Part shown: positions 1 through 5,831 of the stretch, one piece after another | Layout of the letters: the number at the start of each line of letters is the position of its first letter | How positions within the stretch are numbered: position 1 is the first letter of the stretch | Translations under genes and position numbers: made by a program | Assembly: GCA_937127205.1 (NCBI GenBank) | Contig: CAKZLS010000005.1 | Coordinates: 1 to 7,510 of the forward strand | From: an uncultured Rhodospirillales bacterium | GTDB taxonomy: Bacteria; Pseudomonadota; Alphaproteobacteria; Rhodospirillales; Defluviicoccaceae | DNA: 7,510 bases | Direction of reading: 5' to 3' | The notes under the pieces: model-generated | What the model saw: only the letters and a program-made list of their open reading frames with translations | Told to the model about the DNA's origin: nothing | Database searches by the model: none

Positions 1-24
1 GCAAGCCTTCGAATCCGGACGGCC

Positions 25-558
25 TTAGTTGCCCGCAGTTGGCACCATTATGTGGGCGAATGGTGTCCCCTTCCACATGACATATGGCTTCACGCCGTAG
101 GGGTCCGTCGACAGTCCTTCGAGCGCAGTGGCATCCGGAATGACAATCATCAGATGCGGTCCCTCGCCATTAATCCACTGATTGTCAGGTGTCGGGCCTT
201 TTGCATTAGGATCGGTATTGCTAACCGGACAGTCTCCGGCGAGCATATAAGCGATGCCAACCGTCTTTGGTTTGAATTCGGTGTTGCCAGATCGGGCTGA
301 AACCAAATCTCGCCAAGTTCTATCCAGGCACATCGGGCACTTAGCCGCACCTCTTCCCGGCGGCGTTGGATAGCAAACCCAGTCCGAGTCTCCACCCCGC
401 AACACGTTTCCTTCCCAGTCCATGACGGTGGCACCGGCAGCGATTTCTGGATGCGCAGCGCTGAGCGCTTCGTTGACGATATCTTGGGTGCTTTGCTCTT
501 CAGCCGCAGCGTGAGTGCTGAGCACTGAAAAGAGCGCTAGGGTTGCAAGTTTTCTCAT
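25..558 (-). CDS. Small secreted protein of unknown function with four cysteines
   Basis: Encodes 177 residues. I recall similar uncharacterised proteins in other proteobacteria but know no name or function for the family. The start at 558 is chosen because a strong Shine-Dalgarno sequence (GGGAGGA) lies about 7 bases upstream; the frame is open to 621, but those extra 21 residues would disrupt the leader. Residues 1-19 (MRKLATLALF..., ending THAAA) form a typical Sec signal peptide with a likely AxA cleavage site after residue 19, so the mature protein is probably periplasmic or exported. Four cysteines (62, 74, 77, 110) occur in the contexts WVCYP, KCPMC and AGDCP, suggesting disulfides or a metal or haem-like ligand set; the C-x2-C pair lacks a following His, so it is not a c-type haem site. 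Other notable blocks are VMDWEGNVLRGG (45-56), GPTPDNQWI (121-129) and YVMWKGTPFAHIMVP (159-173). It stands alone, with no co-directional neighbour in the window. Coding status is well supported; function is unknown. Confidence 0.85.
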   Translation of the reverse strand: MRKLATLALFSVLSTHAAAEEQSTQDIVNEALSAAHPEIAAGATVMDWEGNVLRGGDSDWVCYPTPPGRGAAKCPMCLDRTWRDLVSARSGNTEFKPKTVGIAYMLAGDCPVSNTDPNAKGPTPDNQWINGEGPHLMIVIPDATALEGLSTDPYGVKPYVMWKGTPFAHIMVPTAGN

Positions 559-1129
559 CGGTAAATCCTCCCTCGCGTTTGCCATTCTGGCGACCTTGAC
601 GCACTCAATTGAGCGAACCAATCCTAGACCGTGCTCAGGGTCGCGAAGGTGTGCTTCGTAAACTGAAGCTGGAAACGAACTTACGGCATTTCAATACAAA
701 TGTGCGTCACTGGGTACGCAGCCGGTACAACGATATCTGAAATACACTGGTTACAACTCGAAAGCTCTGAGTCCCTTTAGGGTCATAACCGGTCGATTGG
801 GCGGAGTCGGCATGGCGCGTCGTTTACTCTATATCTAGTGGGTGTCTGTCTGAAGTAATCGTCCGGCGACGGTGACGGTGGGTTTGGTTTGATTTGATAG
901 GTTTGTCATCACGCTGCGATCACCGGGGTCAGAAGCGATTGAAACAGGGAAATCCGCACGGAAACCACGGGCCAATTCGCATCGCATCGGGCGCTAAAGA
1001 TCTTCGATCCAGACACCATTCTCGGCGACGGGGCTGGCGGCGGCGGTGGCGTGAACCCAGCGGTTGGCCGTGGTGCCCTTTGGGGCTATTCGCTTGTCAT
1101 CTAGCCTCGATTTCCGAGAAACTGGCGCC
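559..1129. other. Long intergenic stretch without a convincing gene
   Basis: About 570 bases between the divergently oriented secreted-protein gene and the nucleotidyltransferase gene. Frames open here (for example plus 894-1133 and minus 994-1299) have no good ribosome binding site and no recognisable protein motif. The first part must hold the minus-strand promoter of the secreted protein; I see only a weak candidate -10 (TAGGAT on the minus strand near 624). A 10-bp palindrome CTCAATTGAG lies at 604-613 and a low-complexity GT-rich run at about 866-905. The stretch 943-1104 is open on the plus strand but has no usable start, so a gene remnant cannot be excluded. Confidence 0.5.
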
Positions 1130-1426
1130 ATGACTCGCGACCAAGCCGTTTTCATGCTCAAACGACACGAGGGCGAGCTGCGCTCTCGCGGCGTCACCCA
1201 TCTGGCGCTGTTCGGATCGCTGGCGCGCGGCGACGCCGGGCCGGACAGCGATGTGGACGTGGTGGTGGATATCGAGCCCGGCCGCAAATTCTCGATCATC
1301 GATCATGGAAGCCTTCGGGTGCTGCTGTGCGACATCTTCTGCAGGGAGACCGACGTTGTCGTCCGCTCGCGCTTGCGGCCCGCCTTGCGCCAAGGCATCG
1401 CTGACGAAAGGCTCAAGGTCTTCTGA
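1130..1426 (+). CDS. MNT-type nucleotidyltransferase (antitoxin-like), orphan
   Basis: A 98-residue minimal nucleotidyltransferase. The family signature is clear: GS at 29-30 (LALFGSLARG), followed by DSDVDVVVD with catalytic aspartates 41 and 43; a third acidic position is probably D75 in ETDVVV. The length is normal for stand-alone MNT proteins. Family knowledge: such proteins usually pair with a HEPN (DUF86) RNase toxin and silence it by adding AMP to a conserved tyrosine of the toxin. The start at 1130 gives the usual MNT N-terminus (short helix, then the HLALFGS strand); its ribosome binding site is weak. The stop overlaps an ATG by one base (TGATG at 1424-1428), the arrangement expected for a coupled partner, but that frame closes after only 16 codons (TGA at 1474-1476) and shows no HEPN RxxxxHxY motif. 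The toxin is therefore missing or decayed, and the protein is either a remnant or acts alone. Confidence 0.85.
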   Translation: MTRDQAVFMLKRHEGELRSRGVTHLALFGSLARGDAGPDSDVDVVVDIEPGRKFSIIDHGSLRVLLCDIFCRETDVVVRSRLRPALRQGIADERLKVF

Positions 1427-1576
1427 TGGCAAGGGCGCCGCTTGCACTAATGCTCACCGATAGGGACCGATCATGACGGCCTGTGGATACTTGCAGCAAG
1501 GAGTGCTCTGTGCCGAGAAGTCGGAGAATATCATAAGCGGCTTGCGACGCCGCCTGGTCGCCCTTTGCAGAATCAA

Positions 1577-1694
1577 AGGCGGGTCAATGTGGATTTTCCC
1601 GAGTGGATGATCGGGTCCCTGGATAAAGAGGCCAGCCGGCTCGGCGTTACCCGCCAGTCTCTGGACCGCCGAGCGTCTCGACAAGGAAGCCTGA
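1577..1694 (+). pseudogene. Decayed CopG-type antitoxin, frameshifted near its C-terminus
   Basis: From 1577 one plus-strand frame reads RRVNVDFPEWM, then SLDKEASRLGVTRQSL, ending at 1663. This is the ribbon-helix-helix core of a widespread CopG-family antitoxin type whose members normally continue with IKVW and a short AERL-type tail. Here the frame jumps: one extra G at 1664, then ACC at 1665 begins TAERLDKEA in a different frame, closed by TGA at 1692-1694. The sequence is what an 11-base loss removing IKVW would leave. Upstream, the same frame is open back to the TAA at 1448-1450 but holds no ATG or GTG and no Shine-Dalgarno sequence, and a fragment resembling the usual acidic N-terminal arm (SENIISGL, 1521-1544) lies in another frame. 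The gene is thus broken at both ends. Antitoxins of this type are often paired with BrnT-like toxins; none is seen here. Family assignment is from memory of the motif, without alignment. Confidence 0.62.
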
Positions 1695-1941
1695 ATGGGC
1701 GGACGCGAACGAGCAGGGTGACCGGCAGCACTTGAGGCCCGATCGGCCGGCCCCCCGCGCCTGCCGCAGGGTGTTGCGAGAGATGGCAACCGTGCGCGAA
1801 TAACGATGCTTAATTGATGATGATAATGGGCGTTTTCGGCGAATTTGGGGTCAAATTCTACTGTGCATGGGGTTGATATCGACTTTTTGGTCTACACCCC
1901 CCCCCGCCCCCGGTTGCACAAGCAGGATCAGGCCCCCTGGA
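1695..1941. other. Non-coding gap with an inverted repeat and a poly-C tract
   Basis: No gene is visible between the CopG relic and the end of the oxidoreductase gene. It contains an inverted repeat with 6-bp arms (GAATTT at 1841-1846, AAATTC at 1853-1858, spacer GGGGTC) and a C9-G-C5 run at 1897-1911. No GC-rich stem with a T tract is present to terminate the minus-strand oxidoreductase transcript, so its end is not explained by a visible intrinsic terminator. Confidence 0.5.
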
Positions 1942-2934
1942 TTAAGCGGCGGCGCGGCGCCGGGGGGCGAAGATTTTGGAGCCCTTCAGGCGACGGGCCA
2001 CCTCGTTGACGGTGCTGAAGCGGGCGGCGTCGTCATAGCCGAACGGGCGGCCGCCGGTGATGGCCTCGGCGGCGCGGAAGCCGCTTCGGATCGCCGGGCC
2101 GATGCCCTCGGCCATGTCGCGGGTGGCGAGGCCCGCCGCGTCGCCGACCACGAAGGCGTTGTCCCGGCGGCCCACGTCGGCGGCGTCGCGGAGGTAGTAG
2201 CTGTAGCCGCCGGTCTCGAAATCGATGCCGTCGATCAGGCGGGCGTCGTGCAGGGTCCGGGTGAAGGGCGCCCAGTGGTTCTTGATGGTGTCCTTGCGCC
2301 GCTTGAGGCTGTCGGCGATGCCGCCGACGCCGACGTTCAAGTGGCCGCCGGCCTTGGGTACGTACCATGAATAGCCGCGCAGGCCGCCCTGGAAGAACCA
2401 CAGATGACACTCGCCGTTGTGCCAGTGGTAGGGAAATTCTTGTTCCAGCGCGACCACCTGCATGTCGGCGGAGCGGGGAGCGGCGGGGGCGAACAGCGTA
2501 CGGTAGATCGGGCATCGGGTGCCGCCGGCGCCCACCAGGTATGTGCAGCGATACTTGCCGTCGATGACGTAGAAGCCGCCTTCGCGGCGGATGTCCTGGA
2601 CGTAGTGGTTGGCGACCTCGGCACCCGAGCGTTCGAGCAGCCAGCGGTCGAACTCGTAACGCCGGATCGAGTGCTGCGGCACCGGGATCGCGAAAGACAG
2701 GCCGAAGATGTGAACATGCATCGCCGGGAAGGTCATGAAGCTGTGGGGGTAGGTTTCGGGGTCCATCTCCAGGTCTTCGACCACCTCGGGCGTGATCCAG
2801 CCGGCGCAGAGCTTGGTGCGGGGGAAGGTCTCGCGGTCGAGCACCAGGCAGTCCCGGCCGGCGCGATTGAGTTTCCAGGCGCAGCTGGAGCCGGCCGGTC
2901 CGCCGCCGACGATGATGGTGTCGGTGGTGATCAT
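1942..2934 (-). CDS. FAD-dependent oxidoreductase, geranylgeranyl-reductase-like
   Basis: A 330-residue flavoprotein. The N-terminal Rossmann fold carries the FAD-binding GxGxxG motif (GGGPAG, 10-15) and the acidic end of strand two (VLDR, 31-34). FPRTKLCAGW (37-46) resembles the conserved Cys-Gly segment of the geranylgeranyl reductase family. FVVGDAAG (261-268), followed by EGIGPAIRSG (276-285), is the second FAD-contact motif. YSWYVPK (188-194) lies in the substrate-domain sheet typical of this family. Members reduce or oxidise C-C double bonds in isoprenoid or lipid chains. The start at 2934 places the nucleotide-binding strand at residue 6, as expected; no clear Shine-Dalgarno sequence is present, and translation is probably coupled to the methyltransferase gene ending 7 bases upstream. 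That coupling suggests it acts on the methyltransferase product, for example reducing a methylene-fatty acyl chain or introducing a double bond into a methylated one. The substrate is inferred. Cofactor binding is confident; the exact subfamily is moderate. Confidence 0.9.
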   Translation of the reverse strand: MITTDTIIVGGGPAGSSCAWKLNRAGRDCLVLDRETFPRTKLCAGWITPEVVEDLEMDPETYPHSFMTFPAMHVHIFGLSFAIPVPQHSIRRYEFDRWLLERSGAEVANHYVQDIRREGGFYVIDGKYRCTYLVGAGGTRCPIYRTLFAPAAPRSADMQVVALEQEFPYHWHNGECHLWFFQGGLRGYSWYVPKAGGHLNVGVGGIADSLKRRKDTIKNHWAPFTRTLHDARLIDGIDFETGGYSYYLRDAADVGRRDNAFVVGDAAGLATRDMAEGIGPAIRSGFRAAEAITGGRPFGYDDAARFSTVNEVARRLKGSKIFAPRRRAAA

Positions 2935-2941
2935 GGCGCCG

Positions 2942-4192
2942 CTAGCCGACGGATTTGAGTTGGCCGCGGGCGTCGGTGGAAACACCAAGGTGTTGGCGTT
3001 CCCAGTCCACCATGTAGTCGCGGGTCAGCGGCACCGCGTCCACCGATTTGGCCACCTGGATCTGGGCGTTCATGTGGCCCTGGCGGCGGAACACCATCTC
3101 GCAGCCGGCGAGATAAAACTCCCACATGCGGCAGAACCTTTCGTCGTAGATGCGCGCCGACTCGTCCCGGTTGGCCATGAACCGCTCGCGCCAGTGGCGC
3201 AGCGTGTGGGCGTAGTGCAGCCGTAGGATCTCGATATCGGTGACCCACAGGTTGGCCCGCTCGATGGCCGGCACCAGTTCGGACAGCGCCGGGCAGTAGC
3301 CGCCGGGGAAGATGTATTTGTCGAGCCACGGATTGGTGGGATAAGGCTCGTCCATGTGGGAGATGGTGTGCATCAGCGCGACCCCGTCGTCGGTGAGCAG
3401 GCGGCCGATGTTCTTGAAGAAATGGTTGTAGTGCGGCGTGCCCACATGCTCGAGGATGCCGATGGCGGCGATGCGGTCGAACCGGCCCTCCACGGCGCGG
3501 TAGTCGCACAGCTCGAACCGCACCCGGTCCTGGAGGCCGCGGTCGCGGGCGCGCTGGTTGGCCAAGGCGTGCTGTTCCTCCGACAGCGTCACGCCGGTGA
3601 CGTCCACGTCGGCGACCTCGGCGAGATAGAGCGACAACCCGCCCCAGCCGCAGCCCATGTCGAGAATGCGCTGGCCGGGTTCCAGCAGCAGCTTGGCGGC
3701 GATGTGGGTCTTCTTGGCCTGCTGGGCTTGCTCCAGCGTGACATCCGGGGTCGGGTGGTAAGCGCAGGTGTACTGGCGGTCGGCGCAGAGGAACAGGTCG
3801 TAGATGTCGCCGGAGATGTCATAGTGGTGAGCCACGTTGCGCCGCGATCGGCCGGGAACGTTGTTGGTGCGGCGGCGCTGCCACAGCATCCGCGCCCGGG
3901 TCACCCAGCGGTCGAGAGCGTTGAGCGTGCCGGTGCCGGTGTTTAGACCAATCAGATCAAGCAGGTCGTAAACGGTGCCGTTCTCCACCGTGAGGGTCCC
4001 GTCCATATAGGCCTCGCCGATCCCGAGACGGGGATTGAAGAACAACCGGCGGTGAAGCGCGCGATCATGGAGGCGGATGGAGACGGCGGGGCCGAGATGG
4101 GGGTCGCCGAACCGGTGCGTGATGCCGTCCGCATCGATGACGGTCAACTCACCCCGTTTGAGAAAACTGCGCAAGAGGCGCCCGAAAAGCAT
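2942..4192 (-). CDS. Cyclopropane-fatty-acyl-phospholipid synthase family methyltransferase
   Basis: A 416-residue SAM-dependent methyltransferase of the CFA synthase (Mycolic_acid_cyclopropane synthase) family, which acts on double bonds of phospholipid acyl chains at the membrane surface. The N-terminal domain (about 1-120, with FFNPRLGIGEAYMDG at 51-65) is typical of CFA synthases. The catalytic domain shows HHYDISGDIYDLFL (122-135), YTCAYH with the conserved Cys143, SAM motif I ILDMGCGWGG (176-185), GVTLSEEQ (200-207), GILEHVG (245-251, Glu248), HTIS (275-278, His275), YIFPGGY (293-299) and MWEFYL (356-361, Tyr360). The Cys, Glu, His and Tyr correspond to the bicarbonate/active-site ligands of the E. 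coli enzyme. The frame extends to 4252, but the ATG at 4192 is preferred: it follows GGGGGAA and gives the normal N-terminus. Product may be cyclopropane, methyl or methylene fatty acids; the adjacent flavoprotein makes a non-cyclopropane product possible. Confidence 0.95.
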   Translation of the reverse strand: MLFGRLLRSFLKRGELTVIDADGITHRFGDPHLGPAVSIRLHDRALHRRLFFNPRLGIGEAYMDGTLTVENGTVYDLLDLIGLNTGTGTLNALDRWVTRARMLWQRRRTNNVPGRSRRNVAHHYDISGDIYDLFLCADRQYTCAYHPTPDVTLEQAQQAKKTHIAAKLLLEPGQRILDMGCGWGGLSLYLAEVADVDVTGVTLSEEQHALANQRARDRGLQDRVRFELCDYRAVEGRFDRIAAIGILEHVGTPHYNHFFKNIGRLLTDDGVALMHTISHMDEPYPTNPWLDKYIFPGGYCPALSELVPAIERANLWVTDIEILRLHYAHTLRHWRERFMANRDESARIYDERFCRMWEFYLAGCEMVFRRQGHMNAQIQVAKSVDAVPLTRDYMVDWERQHLGVSTDARGQLKSVG

Positions 4193-4322
4193 CGTTCCCC
4201 CGAACCTTATTTCCAAAGCCCTCCAATTTAGCGCTTGCGTCGCGGACCGCAAGTTCGACGGGCGCGCAGACCATGGGGCGCGGGAGCCGCTCAGGATCGG
4301 AGTGAAGTTTCGGCGCCGTTTC
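4193..4322 (-). promoter_or_regulatory. Leader region of the methyltransferase gene with a hairpin-forming inverted repeat
   Basis: These 130 bases separate the von Willebrand A gene from the methyltransferase gene. A perfect inverted repeat CTTGCG (4234-4239) / CGCAAG (4248-4253) with an 8-base spacer lies about 42 bases before the start codon. No T tract follows on the minus strand, so it does not look like an intrinsic terminator; it could be an operator or a leader hairpin. A weak -35/-10 pair (TTGCGG and TAAATT, minus strand) overlaps it. No RpoE-type promoter (TGATCC with TAAGA) was found. Whether the upstream gene is co-transcribed is unclear. Confidence 0.3.
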
Positions 4323-5117
4323 TCATACGCGGCGCACGAACCTCAGCATGGCCAGCAAACCAAAACCGAACAACCAGACTGCGCCGGGCAGGGGAACGAC
4401 AGCGATTTCCCGCTCGATTTTCTCGGTGATGGCGTCGCCGAAATCCTCGAAGGACGACACCTGCATGACGAAGGCGTCGTCGCCCGCCTTAAGGTGTTCG
4501 TCATACCAATCGCCGACGGTTTGTCCCGGATAATCGGCCGACCCATCGATCATCGCCAACTTGTCACCTTCGATGGCGAGGGCATTGATGGTATCGACAC
4601 CATAGGAGAGAGCGAAGGCCACCGCCGTATCCACGTGGACCCCGTCGTTCTGCGCGCCGTCGCCCGAGATATCAATGACTTGCCGGTTGCTCTCGAACTC
4701 ATTGTCGAAATTGAACATCCCTTGAATGATGGCGTGCCCCGGCGCCGTGAGGCCGCCGAACGGACGGTCCGCGTTGCCGATGGCAGCCGCAAACGCGGCG
4801 GCGCCGGCAGCGTCGTCGATCACCATCCAATCCACCGCCGTTTCGAATTGGTCATCGCTTGACCAAAAGTCGGCCCGGACGGCGATTCGGCCTAACTCAC
4901 CGCCCTGAATAGCGGACAGGACTCTTGGATCGTTGAACGCATCTCTGTATCCTTGCATTTGCAGGGGGTACTCGGTCGAGTCGTTGATGCTGCTTGAAAC
5001 ATCGATCAGCAACATCAATTCAACATCCACCGCCAGCGCGCGCGCTTCATGCGGTGTGATCACGAAGACGAGCGGCAGCAGCACCGGAAACACCCTTCCA
5101 AGCCACGCATACTTCAT
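4323..5117 (-). CDS. Exported von Willebrand A (DUF1194-like) protein with PEP-CTERM-like anchor
   Basis: Encodes 264 residues. An N-terminal signal peptide (1 to about 28: Lys-rich start, hydrophobic PVLLPLVFVI, then HEARALA) is followed by a von Willebrand factor A domain. Its metal-ion-dependent adhesion site is complete: DVSSS (39-43), a Thr at 124 in GGLTAPGHAI, and DISGDG (149-154). The overall layout, including SSINDSTEYPLQMQGY and FGDAITEKIEREI, matches DUF1194 proteins. The C-terminus is a tripartite sorting signal: VPLP (241-244), a hydrophobic span to about 261, then RRV. This is the PEP-CTERM pattern cut by exosortase, with VPLP as the common variant motif, so the protein is probably presented at or released from the cell surface. 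The ATG at 5117 is chosen over the GTG at 5120 because GAGAGG lies 5 to 6 bases before the ATG. The role is unknown; adhesion or matrix functions are typical guesses. No exosortase gene is in the window. Confidence 0.92.
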   Translation of the reverse strand: MKYAWLGRVFPVLLPLVFVITPHEARALAVDVELMLLIDVSSSINDSTEYPLQMQGYRDAFNDPRVLSAIQGGELGRIAVRADFWSSDDQFETAVDWMVIDDAAGAAAFAAAIGNADRPFGGLTAPGHAIIQGMFNFDNEFESNRQVIDISGDGAQNDGVHVDTAVAFALSYGVDTINALAIEGDKLAMIDGSADYPGQTVGDWYDEHLKAGDDAFVMQVSSFEDFGDAITEKIEREIAVVPLPGAVWLFGFGLLAMLRFVRRV

Positions 5118-5531
5118 CACTACCTCTCCCGGTTCTCTATACTATTCTGTCGACATCCATCGTCCCGCGAGCGCGCGCTGCGCCTAATTTAATTGTATTA
5201 ACATAAAAGATACAACTAACGCGAGCAAATAGGTAAAAAAAGATGGCCTTGAGGAACGCAGCTGAGCCGCGAGGGTTAAGTTGTTCGGTGCGCGCCGCAG
5301 CGTCGGTTCTCGCAGCATCGTGCAAAAACAGGCTTAAAGCGCGCTTGACAACAGCGTCGGCGAATGTGAGTTAATTATTTGTTATTATTGAAAAAACAGG
5401 GACAAAAGGGTCTTGCCTAGACCTACATGGGCCCAAAGATCGAGAGGCGGTCAGGATAGTCATGCGCACAATGCACTGGTTTTTTCACCGCATTTGATGA
5501 TAAAAATAGGACTAGACACGGGAGGTAAGTG
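5118..5531. other. AT-rich divergent intergenic region between the VWA gene and the small ORF
   Basis: About 414 bases, more AT-rich than the neighbouring genes (notably 5185-5245 and 5370-5400), consistent with promoters for both flanking genes. On the plus strand TTGACA occurs at 5345-5350, but only poor -10 matches lie 17-19 bases on (GTTAAT at 5370-5375 with 19-base spacing). TGATGATAAAAAT at 5496-5508 could be an extended -10 nearer the small ORF. A short hairpin GGTCT/AGACC falls at 5409-5423. On the minus strand TTGTAT and TTAAAT are spaced by 17 bases around 5184-5212. The minus frame at 5137-5325 has no ribosome binding site and is not called. Confidence 0.4.
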
Positions 5532-5699
5532 ATGAAATCACCCTACGCTCCAATAGTAGGGATGCAAGTCGCCATCGCCGAGCAGTGGCTCGAGATGGCG
5601 ATGTCGATGTTCAAATGGTATTCGGGCGCTCTTGACCCGAGGCCCGATCTGGCGAAACCCGCCCGCGGACACCGCGCGGCATATGCGTGGTGGTGGTAG
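5532..5699 (+). CDS. Small ORF, 55 residues, ending in three tryptophans; function unknown
   Basis: ATG at 5532, TAG at 5697-5699. The main support is a near-ideal Shine-Dalgarno sequence, GGGAGGT (about 5520-5526), 5 bases before the ATG, after an AT-rich upstream region with promoter-like elements. The product starts MKSPYAPIVG, has a Met-rich amphipathic helix-like stretch (about residues 11-31, with MAMSMFKWY), then a proline- and arginine-rich basic part (DPRPDLAKPARGHR) and ends YAWWW. There is no signal peptide and no true membrane span; the amphipathic helix plus terminal tryptophans could associate with membranes or a partner protein, but that is speculation. The sequence does not match a family I can name. 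It is convergent with bioY and lies outside any operon. The good ribosome binding site and absence of overlap with another gene favour a real gene; short length keeps certainty moderate. Confidence 0.55.
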   Translation: MKSPYAPIVGMQVAIAEQWLEMAMSMFKWYSGALDPRPDLAKPARGHRAAYAWWW

Positions 5700-5732
5700 A
5701 CGGCCGATCTGAACAGGCGATGAGGTTCCAGA

Positions 5733-5758
5733 TTAGGGGACCCCTAAGGGACACCTAA
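5733..5758. repeat. 11-bp tandem repeat overlapping a 15-bp palindrome
   Basis: GGGACCCCTAA (5737-5747) is followed directly by GGGACACCTAA (5748-5758), one mismatch. The first copy is the right part of a perfect odd palindrome TTAGGGGACCCCTAA (5733-5747). It sits in the gap between the convergent small ORF and bioY. No T tract follows on the plus strand, so an intrinsic terminator is unlikely; a protein-binding site or repeat remnant is possible. Confidence 0.5.
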
Positions 5759-5779
5759 ACAATACGCCCGGCTGGGCGC
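5757..5779 (-). terminator. Weak candidate terminator after bioY
   Basis: Reading the minus strand after the bioY stop, a GC-only 5-bp stem CGCCC/GGGCG (5778-5774 with 5769-5765) and a 4-base loop AGCC is followed by TATTGTTT. This is the only T-rich hairpin end in the gap, about 53 bases after the bioY stop. The stem is short and the T tract interrupted, so termination is probable only in a weak sense. Confidence 0.4.
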
Positions 5780-5831
5780 ACTGTCTCCTCCCTCTCGCTT
5801 TTTCCGCGACAAAATTTCCCAATGGCGCGGC

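Noticed and set aside
1..24. TTCGAATCC near the left edge, resembling a tRNA T-loop
   Set aside because: The flanking bases do not form a T-stem and no acceptor or other arms are visible.
604..613. CTCAATTGAG palindrome upstream of the secreted-protein gene
   Set aside because: Ten-base palindromes are expected several times by chance in a window this long.
943..1104. Plus-strand open stretch reading ...IFDPDTILGDGAGGGGG...
   Set aside because: No start codon with a ribosome binding site and no family recognised; kept only as a possible remnant.
1841..1858. GAATTT/AAATTC inverted repeat as a REP-like or transposon end
   Set aside because: Only 6-bp arms, no second end, no target-site duplication and no transposase nearby.
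1897..1911. C9-G-C5 homopolymer run as a possible phase-variation tract
   Set aside because: It lies outside any gene and not in a recognisable promoter spacer; a length error in sequencing is equally likely.
1867..3946. Long plus-strand open frames opposite the oxidoreductase and methyltransferase genes
   Set aside because: They lie antisense to two genes with full family motifs, encode Ala/Gly/Val-rich sequence without domains, and have no ribosome binding sites; this is usual antisense openness in GC-rich DNA.
4077..4862. A 261-codon plus-strand open frame opposite the VWA gene
   Set aside because: It spans two minus-strand genes and the gap between them, lacks a recognisable domain and a ribosome binding site, while the opposite strand has a complete MIDAS domain.
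5137..5325. Minus-strand 62-codon frame upstream of the VWA gene with a hydrophobic stretch
   Set aside because: No Shine-Dalgarno sequence, odd Ala/Arg-rich start, and it fills the probable promoter region.
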